NCBI GenBank assembly: GCA_965261195.1
Contig: OZ253455.1
Location: forward strand, 2,294,001-2,358,000
Source: Bin87 sp965261195
GTDB taxonomy: Bacteria > Chloroflexota > Dehalococcoidia > Lucifugimonadales > UBA3495
Reading direction: 5' to 3'
DNA: 64,000 nt
Under the pieces are notes generated by a model. The model had not been told where the DNA came from. It saw only the letters and a list, made by a program, of their open reading frames with translations, and made no database searches. Of the stretch, positions 8,426 through 16,094 are shown piece after piece (positions within the stretch are counted from its first letter, which is position 1; every line of letters starts with the position of its first letter). A program made the translations under genes and the position numbers.

Positions 8426-9606
8426 CAGGGTCTTTCGGTTTTCTAAAAAAGCGGCTAATCTGTTGTCATGGAGACTAACGAATTAGCCCGCAGCCTGCCC
8501 GCCGCCTTGGGCGCCGTCCCCGACCCACGCTCGCCCCAGGGCAAGCGACATCCGTTGCCCGCCATCCTGACCTTGGCCGTCTGCGCCATGCTCTCCGGCG
8601 CCCGCAGCCTTTACGCCATCTGCCAGTGGGGGCGCCAACAGGACCCGGATGCGGTGTCAGCCCTGGGCTTCACTCGACCCACGACCCCGGCGGTGAGCAC
8701 GTTGCACGCCGTGTTCTGCCAGTTGGACACCGACGCCTTTGAGGCGGCGCTGGCCCAGTGGACCCGGCAGTGGCTGGCCGCCACTGGGGAAAGGGTGGCC
8801 ATTGCGGTGGACGGCAAAGCGTTGCGCGGGATACATGGGGAGGAACTGCCCGGCGTGCGGCTGGTGGCGGGTTATGCCCATGGCGTCGGCCTGGTAGCGG
8901 GGCAAAAGGGGGGTCAGGCCAGGTCAGGGGGAGCTGACGGCGGCCCGGGAGTTGACGGCAACGCTGCTGCCGGTGGCGGGCAATCTGGTGACCGGGGACG
9001 CGCTGTACTGCCAGCGGGATTATTGCCAGCAGATCAGGGACGCTGGGGGCGACTATCTGGTCATCGTGAAGCGGAACCAGCGGGAACTTTACGACGACAT
9101 CGCGCTGGCCTTCGCCGCGCCGGTGCGGGGCGGACAGTACCGGAAGGCGCGGACCCGGAACCGGCACGGCGACCGCTGGGAAATCCGTGAATTGTCAGCT
9201 ACCGACGCGCTCAACGACTACCTGGACTGGCCCGACGTGGGGCAGGTGTGCCGCATCACGCGACGCGCCCTGGGCCGCGGCCAGACCGCCACTGAGTCGC
9301 GCTACGCCATCACCAGTCTGGACGGAAAGGTGGGGCCAAAGGCGATGCTCAGACATATACGGGGGCATTGGGAAATTGAGAACCGTCTGCACTACGTGCG
9401 GGATGTAACCCTGGGGGAAGACGCCAGTAGGGTACGGAAAGGGGCCGCGCCGCAGGTAATGGCGATAGTGCGCAACATCGTGCTGAGCGTGCTGCGTCAT
9501 GCCGGGGAAAGCAACATCGCGGCGGCCTTGCGGCGCATCGGCTGGACCCCAGGACAATCCCTGCGCATCCTCGGCCTAGACAACCCTTGAAAACCGAAAG
9601 ACCCTG
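8426..9606 (+). mobile_element. ISAs1-family insertion sequence, copy 1
   Basis: 1181 bp with perfect 18-bp terminal inverted repeats, CAGGGTCTTTCGGTTTTC. It is flanked by the 9-bp direct repeat GGGAAAGGT (8417-8425 and 9607-9615). The right repeat includes the first two bases of the adjacent MITE, which shows that this IS inserted across the MITE's left edge. It is nearly identical in sequence and equal in length to copy 2 at 36814-37994. Confidence 0.93.
8468..9590 (+). CDS. ISAs1-family DDE transposase, two overlapping frames
   Basis: The first frame starts at ATG 8468 and encodes the N-terminal part with AVDGKALRG (first catalytic Asp). Near 8905, in a run of four A and six G, the family sequence continues in the +1 frame: GELTAARELTATLLPV, GDALYCQ (second Asp) and HWEIENRLHYVRDVTLGED (Glu), ending at 9590. 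A single ORF would be about 373 residues, normal for the family. The other copy has the same frame change at the same spot, so it may be programmed frameshifting or an inactive copy moved in trans. Confidence 0.8.
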
Positions 9607-9613
9607 GGGAAAG

Positions 9614-9726
9614 GTAACTGTTCACGTTTGAGGGGACGGCAACGGTTTGCTTTGGAAATTCGTGCTTGGCTGCCCCTCCACAATAGGCCGAATAGTCGGC
9701 AGATCCCCGCAACTCTGAACAGTTAC
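9614..9726 (+). mobile_element. IS66-derived MITE, copy 1
   Basis: 113 bp, starting GTAACTGTTCACG and ending CTCTGAACAGTTAC. The ends match those of the IS66 element at 16095-17546 in opposite orientation. The right target repeat is CGGGAAAG (9727-9734). The left copy is now displaced to 8416-8423, on the far side of the ISAs1 insertion; with that IS removed the 8-bp duplication is perfect. Copies 2 and 3 are at 52963 and 61840. Confidence 0.9.
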
Positions 9727-9734
9727 CGGGAAAG

Positions 9735-10313
9735 TTAGCCGAGCAGGAAGTCGGCTACCGCCAGCGTCACGTCGGGAAACGCCTGCGGGCTGATGCTGCC
9801 GGTGGCCGGAACCACGCGCCGGCCCTGATACACGCCGTCCACCGGGTTATCGTAGGCTTCTACCTGCCGCGCCGGCACGTTGACAATCCACACTTCAGGG
9901 ATGCCGGCGTCGGCGTAGAGCGCCAGCTTTACCGAACGGTCGGATGCCAGTGAGCTGTCGGCGACTTCGACCAGCAGATACACGTCGGCCGGCAATGGGT
10001 GTCGCCGGTGGTAATCGGGGCGCAGCCGCAGCACGGCGATGTCCGGCTGAGGCAGGCTTCGATCATTGAGTTGTACCGGACCCTGCACACGAACTCTCGC
10101 TCGTTCATATAGCCTGTAGGTCAGCGTGGTGCTGAGCTGATCGGTGCCGTCTGCGTGGGGTTCGTTAATGGGCGCCATCGTGATTATCTCCCCGTCCAGC
10201 AACTCGATACGTTCGTCGGGGTGGAAGATCCCGGCTGCATCCATAGCGAGAAATTCGGCCACCGTGAAGCGGCGCCGGTCAACGGTTTGCGTGGGTAAGG
10301 CAATTGTAGTCAT
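9735..10313 (-). CDS. Uma2-family PD-(D/E)XK nuclease-like protein
   Basis: 192 residues. RFTVAEFLAM, RIELLDGEII, PQPDIAVL and LLVEVADSSLASDRSVKLALYA give the Uma2 (DUF820) pattern, with the Asp of PDIAV and the Glu of VEV as likely metal ligands and GIPEVWIV as the closing strand. The family is very abundant in Chloroflexota and cyanobacteria; its function is unknown. It is a close paralogue of the next gene (nearly identical C-terminus ATGSISP.AFPDVTLAVADFLLG), so the pair arose by tandem duplication. The stop lies directly against the MITE target repeat. Confidence 0.88.
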   Translation of the reverse strand: MTTIALPTQTVDRRRFTVAEFLAMDAAGIFHPDERIELLDGEIITMAPINEPHADGTDQLSTTLTYRLYERARVRVQGPVQLNDRSLPQPDIAVLRLRPDYHRRHPLPADVYLLVEVADSSLASDRSVKLALYADAGIPEVWIVNVPARQVEAYDNPVDGVYQGRRVVPATGSISPQAFPDVTLAVADFLLG

Positions 10314-10395
10314 GCGATAACCTCCCGGCCTAGATGCGGCCCGACAGCCGGTTTATCACCAGCCCGGTGGGTAGTTTGGGGTATCGGAAGCGGCA

Positions 10396-10974
10396 TCAGC
10401 CGAGCAGGAAGTCGGCTACCGCCAGCGTCACATCGGGAAACGCCCGCGGGCTGATGCTGCCGGTGGCCGGAATCACGCGCCGGCCCTGATACACGCCATC
10501 CACCGGGTCGTCGTAGGCTTCCACCTGCCGTGCCCGCAGGTTGACAATCCACACTTCGGGGATGCCGGCGGCGGCATAGCGTGGCAGCTTCACCCCACGA
10601 TCATACTCCAGAGAACTATCGGCGACTTCGACCAGCAAAAGCACGTCGGCCGGAGTGGCCCGTTCCCGGTGGTAGTCGGGGCGCAGTCGCACGATGGCGA
10701 TGTCCGGTTCAGGCAGGCCGAGGTCACTGAGCTGGACGGATTGCTGAATCCGCACTATGGCGCGTCCGTACATTCTGTAGGTCAGTTGACTACCCAACTG
10801 GGTAGTGCCGTCTTCATGGGGTGGTCCGATGGGCGCCATTACGATTATCGCTCCGTCCAGCAGCTCAATGCGTTCGTCTTCCGCCAGGATGCCGGCTTCG
10901 GCCATAGCGCAGTATTCGGCTACCGTGAACCGGCGCCGGTTCATAATCTGCGGTGGAGAGGCAGTGGTGGTCAT
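10396..10974 (-). CDS. Uma2-family PD-(D/E)XK nuclease-like protein (paralogue)
   Basis: 192 residues, the tandem duplicate of the gene at 9735-10313 and similar along its whole length. The same motifs are present: RFTVAEYCAM, RIELLDGAII, PEPDIAIV, LLVEVADSSLEYDRGVKLPRYA and GIPEVWIV. The upstream DUF1015 gene ends 17 bases before its start codon, so the three genes look like one transcript. The leader of the 9735 gene repeats DNA from the end of DUF1015 (ACCTCCCGGYCTAGA and GACAGCYGGTTTATCACCAG), so the duplicated unit included the DUF1015 3' end. Confidence 0.88.
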   Translation of the reverse strand: MTTTASPPQIMNRRRFTVAEYCAMAEAGILAEDERIELLDGAIIVMAPIGPPHEDGTTQLGSQLTYRMYGRAIVRIQQSVQLSDLGLPEPDIAIVRLRPDYHRERATPADVLLLVEVADSSLEYDRGVKLPRYAAAGIPEVWIVNLRARQVEAYDDPVDGVYQGRRVIPATGSISPRAFPDVTLAVADFLLG

Positions 10975-10990
10975 GGCAAAACCTCCCGGT

Positions 10991-12286
10991 CTAGACGCGG
11001 CCCGACAGCTGGTTTATCACCAGTCCGGTGGGTAGTTTGGGATAGAAAAACGTGGACTTCGGCGGCAACCGCTGGCCGGCGCTGACTATCTCCCGGAACG
11101 GCTCCAGGGGGAAGGGTTTGAGCAGGATGGCCAATTGCTGTTCACCCCGATTGACCTGCTCGACGATGGCATCGTGGTCGGGGCTATAGTCGATGTGCTG
11201 ATCCAGCGCATCGCCCAGGGCGGGCGCCAGCACTCGTTCCTGCAACAGCCACGCTTCCGACACGGCCAGCGATCCCCAACCCTGCCAGTCCAGGCCCGGC
11301 TTCAACGTGTGCATCGTGGGCGCGCAATCGGAGGCGAACACGGCGAAACAATGCTGGTTGTGTCCCACCCGCGCCACCTCAGACACCGCTGCCGAGGTGC
11401 TGCCGGCGGTGTCCAGCGGGCGCGCATCGAACAAATCATCCAGGCGCTTGCGGACACTAGCCAACTGCTCCGGCGACAGGCCGCCCACCACCCGGTGGTA
11501 GGGCAGCAGCAGCAGGCCGGGGTCGTCAAACTCGACCAGCGTCATCATCACGTAGTTGGAGGCGGCATCCTCGTCGCCCTGCGTGGTGTCGGGCTGGCTG
11601 CGCCGGTAACGCCGGGCAGCCTCGTAGCGGTGGTGGCCGTCGGCGAGAAATACCGGGCGGCTGGCAAAGGTGTCAGCCAGCGCGGATTGCGTGCCGGCAT
11701 CGGCGATCCGCCACACCTGAGCTTCGCCCCCGGCCGGTGTAAACGCTTGGGCATCGGGAGCGGCGGCCATAATCCGGTCGAATATCCGGCGCAGGTCGCC
11801 GGCGGTGTCACGGTACAGCGACATGATGGGGCTGAACTGGGCTCGGCAAGCGTCCAGGAGAGCCACCCGGTCGAGCACGGCCGGCTCGCGGGTGAACTCG
11901 TGGGGAAACACAGCGCCGGCGTCGTAGTCCTCCACCAGCACATCGGCGAAGAAACCCAGGTGCTGGTAACGCCGGCCGCCAAAGTCGTAGGCATGACGCA
12001 TCAGGTAGAAACTGGGGTGGTCGTCCCGCAGCAGGGCTCCATCGGCCAGCCACTGCTGGAACAGACGGGCCGCCTGCTGGTAACCGGCCTGCGGATCGAC
12101 CGGGTCGGGCTGCTCGCCACCCTCCAGGTGAACCGCGTTATACGGACTGCGCCGTTGCAATTCGGCCTTGAGGTCGGCGCCAATCATATCGTAAGGCGGG
12201 CAGACCACATCAGACAAATTACCCACCACGGCGGGGTTGAAGCGGCAACCACGGAACGGACGCAAAACGGCCATCGTGTTCTCCAT
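10991..12286 (-). CDS. DUF1015 family protein
   Basis: 431 residues. The start AVLRPFRGCRFNP and VVCPPYDMI, the central FLADGHHRYEAARRYR and the C-terminal FFYPKLPTGLVINQL are the signature segments of DUF1015 proteins. Their function is unknown; the family is sometimes linked to serine or phosphoserine metabolism. Two starts are possible, ATG at 12286 (MENTMAVL) or 12274 (MAVLRPF); the second matches the usual family N-terminus. Divergent from the PaREP1-like gene at 12381. Confidence 0.9.
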   Translation of the reverse strand: MENTMAVLRPFRGCRFNPAVVGNLSDVVCPPYDMIGADLKAELQRRSPYNAVHLEGGEQPDPVDPQAGYQQAARLFQQWLADGALLRDDHPSFYLMRHAYDFGGRRYQHLGFFADVLVEDYDAGAVFPHEFTREPAVLDRVALLDACRAQFSPIMSLYRDTAGDLRRIFDRIMAAAPDAQAFTPAGGEAQVWRIADAGTQSALADTFASRPVFLADGHHRYEAARRYRRSQPDTTQGDEDAASNYVMMTLVEFDDPGLLLLPYHRVVGGLSPEQLASVRKRLDDLFDARPLDTAGSTSAAVSEVARVGHNQHCFAVFASDCAPTMHTLKPGLDWQGWGSLAVSEAWLLQERVLAPALGDALDQHIDYSPDHDAIVEQVNRGEQQLAILLKPFPLEPFREIVSAGQRLPPKSTFFYPKLPTGLVINQLSGRV

Positions 12287-12309
12287 AAGACGGGTTGGAA
12301 TAAGACAAG

Positions 12310-12337
12310 TTGGAATGGGACGCTGGTATAGTATAAT
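12310..12337 (+). promoter_or_regulatory. Predicted sigma-70 promoter of the PaREP1-like gene
   Basis: TTGGAA (12310-12315), a 16-base spacer, then a perfect TATAAT (12332-12337), 43 bases before the ATG at 12381. The spacing and boxes fit a housekeeping promoter; this is a prediction. Confidence 0.5.
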
Positions 12338-12380
12338 CCCATACTCTGATACTACAGGGGAGGCTACTGGAAGCAGAATT

Positions 12381-12731
12381 ATGGTAACTCAAACTTACAA
12401 AGCAGCGAGCCGTTTCTTGCTTAGCCAGGGTGAGAGTGAACTGGCGCGGGGTGATACGCGCCAGGCGTCCGAAAAGGGCTGGGGCGCGGCGGCACAGATG
12501 GTTAAATCCATTGCCGAACAGCGGGGCTGGGAGCACAAAGGCCATGCCGAGCTATACAACGTCATCGCCAGACTAGTTGCTGAAACCGGGGATGATGAAA
12601 TCCGGCGGCTGTTTGCTGTTGCGGGCAACCTGCACGTCAACTTTTATGAGAACTGGGACAACGCTTCTAACGTAGGGGCCGGGCTGGCCGACGTTCGGCG
12701 CTTTCTGGACAAGCTGGAACCTATGGCGTGA
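12381..12731 (+). CDS. PaREP1/HEPN-like small protein (solitary type)
   Basis: 116 residues. It follows the pattern of PaREP1-type helical proteins: GDTRQASEKGWGAAAQMVK, then an H.GH loop and LHVNFYEN near the end. It is shorter than the array members at 26073-32121, lacking their N-terminal ~45 residues, and the R-x4-H motif seen in all array copies is absent here (AGNLHVNF). Its closest relative in the window is the gene at 40808-41158. The function is unknown; the family is often placed with HEPN-fold proteins. It is a single-gene unit with its own promoter. Confidence 0.75.
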   Translation: MVTQTYKAASRFLLSQGESELARGDTRQASEKGWGAAAQMVKSIAEQRGWEHKGHAELYNVIARLVAETGDDEIRRLFAVAGNLHVNFYENWDNASNVGAGLADVRRFLDKLEPMA

Positions 12732-12848
12732 CAGTCGTGGCCTGGGCACTACGACCGCCGCCACGGTACGCTCATAGGTTCCGGCCGGCGCCGGAACGAC
12801 GGATACGCAAAGAACTCCATTCAAGGGAGAGGGCAATAGCGAACGTAT

Positions 12849-13772
12849 TTACAGAATCGCCACCGGGTTTACGGGTGAGCCGGTGCCGCCGGTTACTCGC
12901 AACGGGTTGACGGTCAGCATGAACTCGTAGCGGCCGGCGGCGGCGCAGGCTTCCGCCAGGGGTTGCAGCAGTGCGTTGTCCAGCAGGCCGATGCCGTAGG
13001 CGAAGATGCTGCCGTGCACCGACCAGGGCAGGTCGTAGCCGTTGGGCGTGTGGTCCATCATGTCCCACACCAGCAGGCAGCAGTCGCTTTGCCGAATGAA
13101 CTTGAGGCAGGATGCGTGGAGGCCGGGCCGCTGCGTGGCGTCGGCGCCCCAGATGGGGTTGCCGTCGGCGTTCCACTGCTCGCGGCCGCTGTACACAATC
13201 AGAGCGTCGCCGGGTTCCATCTGCACGCCCTGGGCCGCACAAATATCGTCCAGCTCCCAGGCGTGGACGGGTGTTTCCTGAGTAACGTAGTCGGCGCCCC
13301 GATGCCGCGGCACGTCCAGCAACACGCCCCGGGTGATGATGCCCTCCTTCCAGTGATCGACTGAGCCGTACTTGGCGCCATCAAACTGAATCATCTCGTT
13401 GGGGTCTTTGCCATTCCACATCCCGTTGCCGTCCCAAACGTGGCACAGGGCATCCAGGTGGGTGGTGGCGGTGCCGTGATAGGAGATGCCGTAGTAGTCG
13501 GTGGACATACCGCCGCCCGGCTCGCGGGGGCCCTTCCGCATATAGTGGATGGCGGGCGTCGGGTTGTTGGGAGCCGGCGTAACCGGAAACTCGCGGCTTA
13601 GCGACACGGCCAAGCCGCTTTTGACGAGCCCGGCGGCGCGCAGTCGCTTGGCATCGTCAACCATATTCACTGCGCCCTTCTGGTCGTCGGGGCCCCAGCG
13701 GCCCCAGTTCACGTCATCTTTCAGATAGCCCAGCACTTCCTCCCGGCTGGGCAGTTCACGGCTTGTCGTCAT
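12849..13772 (-). CDS. Cyclase / kynurenine formamidase-like metal hydrolase
   Basis: 307 residues, starting at ATG 13772 with GGAGGAAAC upstream. The metal-binding signature HGTATTHLDALCH matches the cyclase family pattern HxGTHxDxxxH, and the MSTDYYG, GVLLDVPRH and GDALIVYSG segments also fit. Members hydrolyse amide or lactam bonds (for example N-formylkynurenine) or cyclise polyketides. Its substrate cannot be assigned from context; neighbours are Uma2 and DUF1015 genes. Confidence 0.88.
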   Translation of the reverse strand: MTTSRELPSREEVLGYLKDDVNWGRWGPDDQKGAVNMVDDAKRLRAAGLVKSGLAVSLSREFPVTPAPNNPTPAIHYMRKGPREPGGGMSTDYYGISYHGTATTHLDALCHVWDGNGMWNGKDPNEMIQFDGAKYGSVDHWKEGIITRGVLLDVPRHRGADYVTQETPVHAWELDDICAAQGVQMEPGDALIVYSGREQWNADGNPIWGADATQRPGLHASCLKFIRQSDCCLLVWDMMDHTPNGYDLPWSVHGSIFAYGIGLLDNALLQPLAEACAAAGRYEFMLTVNPLRVTGGTGSPVNPVAIL

Positions 13773-13807
13773 GGTGTTTCCTCCGTTATGGCGCCTGTCG
13801 TCATTGT

Positions 13808-13866
13808 TGGCATGGATTGGATTGGGTTGGAATGGATTGGGTTGGGTTGGATTGGGTTGGGTTGGC
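13808..13866 (+). repeat. GGATT/GGGTTGG low-complexity tract
   Basis: About ten tandem variants of GGATT and GGGTT lie upstream of the cyclase gene, between it and the Uma2 gene. The G-runs could fold as a G-quadruplex on the plus strand. It looks like slippage-derived satellite sequence. Confidence 0.7.
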
Positions 13867-13954
13867 GCCAGATTGCCACGCTGCGCCGGGAATGGCAAGG
13901 GGCGGGAGTAAGTACCCTGCGGGGCAATCGGATTTGGAGGTATTCCTTTGGCGA

Positions 13955-14683
13955 TTAGGGGTCTTGGCGGCGGCGCAGTTCCGCTTCCAGTTGCCGGATG
14001 CGCGCTTCGGCGGCGGCGAGTTCGGTCTCGGCGGCAATATGGGCAGCCTCCGCAGCGATGCGGGCGTCGGCTTCTTCGTCGTGGGTAAGCAGGTAGCGCT
14101 GCGCGGTGGGATCGTACCAGCGCAGATAACCGTATTCCCAGCAGACGTACAGGTTGAGCGCCGCGCTGTATCCCCGGTACTTTGCCCAACTAACTTCAGG
14201 GACCGGTATTGGTTCGTAAACGCCGTTCACCAGCCGGTCGCCGGCCAGGGCCGCCTGATAGTACTCGCCATCCGTATCGTCAAAGCGCCAGTATTCCGAC
14301 GCTCCAAAGGCGGCGTAGTCGCGGCGTTTGCCCGTTTCGTCGTTCCGGCTGGTGGTCTTGGAGGCAACTTCCAGCACGAAGTCCGGGGGCTTGCCGTGGT
14401 AGTCGATGGAGTAGCCTTGCGCGGTCATGACGACGCTGCGGTCAACGTTGCGGGCAACCAGCAGGTCGGGTATCCGCAGTCCGGCCCGCGCCTGACCGGC
14501 GTTCCAGCCCAGGGGCGCTTCGCTGATAACGATGGTGTCGGGAGATGAGCCGAAGTGCCGATGCAAAGCGGACATATGGCCGGGATAATGGAGATGGACC
14601 GGGTTTTGCATATCATCCCTGGGGGGGAATTCGGGGAACTGGTCGATGGGGATAACCGGTGGAGCAACGGGTTTGGTGGTCAT
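13955..14683 (-). CDS. Uma2-family protein with C-terminal coiled coil
   Basis: 242 residues. The core has PDLLVARNVD (Asp ligand) and PPDFVLEVASKTT (Glu ligand), then YWRFDDTDGEYY, typical of the longer Uma2 subgroup. Residues ~200-240 form an Ala/Glu/Arg coiled coil (RIAAEAAHIAAETELAAAEAR). The function is unknown. It is more distant from the 9735/10396 pair than those are from each other, so not part of that duplication. Confidence 0.85.
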   Translation of the reverse strand: MTTKPVAPPVIPIDQFPEFPPRDDMQNPVHLHYPGHMSALHRHFGSSPDTIVISEAPLGWNAGQARAGLRIPDLLVARNVDRSVVMTAQGYSIDYHGKPPDFVLEVASKTTSRNDETGKRRDYAAFGASEYWRFDDTDGEYYQAALAGDRLVNGVYEPIPVPEVSWAKYRGYSAALNLYVCWEYGYLRWYDPTAQRYLLTHDEEADARIAAEAAHIAAETELAAAEARIRQLEAELRRRQDP

Positions 14684-14770
14684 GGCGGGCCTCGTGGGAC
14701 GGCAAGTTTGTCAGCGTCTTTTCAGGTGGGCCTGGCAGAAGAGCAAAGTAAGTGAGGCGGCGAAGGAGGA

Positions 14771-15448
14771 TTAGCCTGCATCCGGCCAGGCATGACCGTA
14801 ATAGTTGGCGTCCCAGAACAGGTGCTCGTAGCGCAGCGTGGTTAGGAAGATGCGTTCCAGGTTGGCAGATTTGGCAGCGCTGGCCCGGTCGCCGGCGTCG
14901 TTCAGCCGCACTGTGAACCAGTCCACCACATCGGCCAGCACCTCGGGACTGTGGATGTCGATCCAGCCCTGATACACCGGGTGGTTGGGTTTGACGCCAG
15001 AGTTGATGATGCGAGTGGCCCAGTCCAGATAGGTGCCCTCGGTAACGTAGAAGAGGGCGATGATGTCGTCCAAATCGCCCTCCAGCGCGGTGCGCACCAT
15101 GAAGTCGCCGAAGGCCTGGGTAATGGGGTTGGCGACCGTTGCCCGGTACTGGTCGCCGGTTACGCCCAATTCCTGAAAACCGTTCAGAAACAGGTCGTTT
15201 TCGGCGGACAGGAAGTTGGACAGAAACCCGTTCAGCATCTTGCCGGCATCGTAGTCCGGCGCAGCTTTGGCAATGGCGATGGATGACAGCTTAACCAGGT
15301 CGGAGCAGAAAACGTAGTCCTGCCGGAAGTAGCTGCGAAACTTGTCAATGTCCAAACTGCCGTCGCCCATCTCCTGCACAAAGGGATGGGTTGCCATCCC
15401 TTCCCACTGGTCATGATATTTGGCTCTCAGTTCGTCAACGAACGGCAT
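14771..15448 (-). CDS. TenA/THI-4 family protein (aminopyrimidine aminohydrolase-like)
   Basis: 225 residues, all-helical. FRSYFRQDYVF near the N-terminus and RYEHLFWDANY at the C-terminus give the pocket Asp, Tyr and Glu of TenA. Where thiaminase-II-type members have the Cys nucleophile (PCxxxY), this protein reads VTEGTY, so it resembles the TenA_E subgroup that uses Glu. TenA proteins salvage the pyrimidine moiety of thiamin. There is no thiamin gene nearby, so the exact substrate is open. The start at 15448 has GGAGATA upstream. Confidence 0.85.
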   Translation of the reverse strand: MPFVDELRAKYHDQWEGMATHPFVQEMGDGSLDIDKFRSYFRQDYVFCSDLVKLSSIAIAKAAPDYDAGKMLNGFLSNFLSAENDLFLNGFQELGVTGDQYRATVANPITQAFGDFMVRTALEGDLDDIIALFYVTEGTYLDWATRIINSGVKPNHPVYQGWIDIHSPEVLADVVDWFTVRLNDAGDRASAAKSANLERIFLTTLRYEHLFWDANYYGHAWPDAG

Positions 15449-15493
15449 GGTAGTATCTCCGGCAAGTGCGTGTAGGCAAGCGTTGGTGAGGTA

Positions 15494-15600
15494 CGCCCTC
15501 ACCCCAACCCTCTCCCTGAGGGAGAGGGTGACAAGGGTATGTAACTTCTATAATGTCCCCTCTCCCTTGATGGGAGAGGGTTAGGGTGAGGGTGAAGTTG
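15494..15600. repeat. Two REP-like palindromes
   Basis: A CCCTCACCCCAACCCTCTCCC hairpin, then about 30 bp later a second one (CCCCTCTCCCTTGATGGGAGAGGG plus TTAGGGTGAGGG) in the other orientation, overlapping the 3' end of the CoxG-like gene. Same dispersed family as at 671-705. Confidence 0.65.
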
Positions 15601-16039
15601 CGTTGGCGACCGATTCGGCCAGGCACCCGAAGAATCGGTCCATCATCCCCTGGGCTACCGAACCCATCATCCGCTGGCCGACACGAGCCACCGCGCCGCC
15701 GACCTGGGTATCGGTGTTGACTTTCACCGAGGTGCCATCGTTCCCGGACGGCGCCAGCGTTACGCTTGCGGTCCCGTTGGCAAACCCGATGTTGCCCGAA
15801 CCTTCGATGGTCAAGGTGTACGAATGGGGCGGGTTCAGGTCGGAGAGGGCAACGACGGCGGTGTATTGTCCGCCCACCGGGCCCACCCGTATGGTTACCG
15901 CCGCCCGATAGCGGTTCGGCCCGTCGGGCTCCATACTGCGGCAACCGGGAATGCAGCCCGCCAGCACATCAGGATTCATCAAAGCATCCCAAACGGCCTG
16001 GGGCGGCCTGGGAAAAGCGTATTCGGCAGAGAGTTCCAT
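15581..16039 (-). CDS. CoxG-like (CO dehydrogenase subunit G / SRPBCC) protein
   Basis: 152 residues. It starts AEYAFPRPPQAVWDALMNPDVLAGCIPGC, the classic CoxG opening, followed by the SRPBCC strand pattern and VGGAVARVGQRMMG. CoxG is associated with maturation or membrane anchoring of CO dehydrogenase-type molybdenum hydroxylases. No coxLMS genes are in the window, so its partner is unknown. The last ~20 bases encode a short tail (ATSPSP) that overlaps a REP-like palindrome, which may have extended the C-terminus. Confidence 0.88.
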   Translation of the reverse strand: MELSAEYAFPRPPQAVWDALMNPDVLAGCIPGCRSMEPDGPNRYRAAVTIRVGPVGGQYTAVVALSDLNPPHSYTLTIEGSGNIGFANGTASVTLAPSGNDGTSVKVNTDTQVGGAVARVGQRMMGSVAQGMMDRFFGCLAESVANATSPSP

Positions 16040-16094
16040 AGTGCGGGAATTATAGCAGGAGATTCAGCCGCCGTTGCGCGGCACAGGTTTCCCG

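Noticed and set aside
11135..12331. 398-codon plus-strand ORF opposite DUF1015
   Set aside because: Shadow of the DUF1015 gene; no family match and would cover the predicted promoter region.
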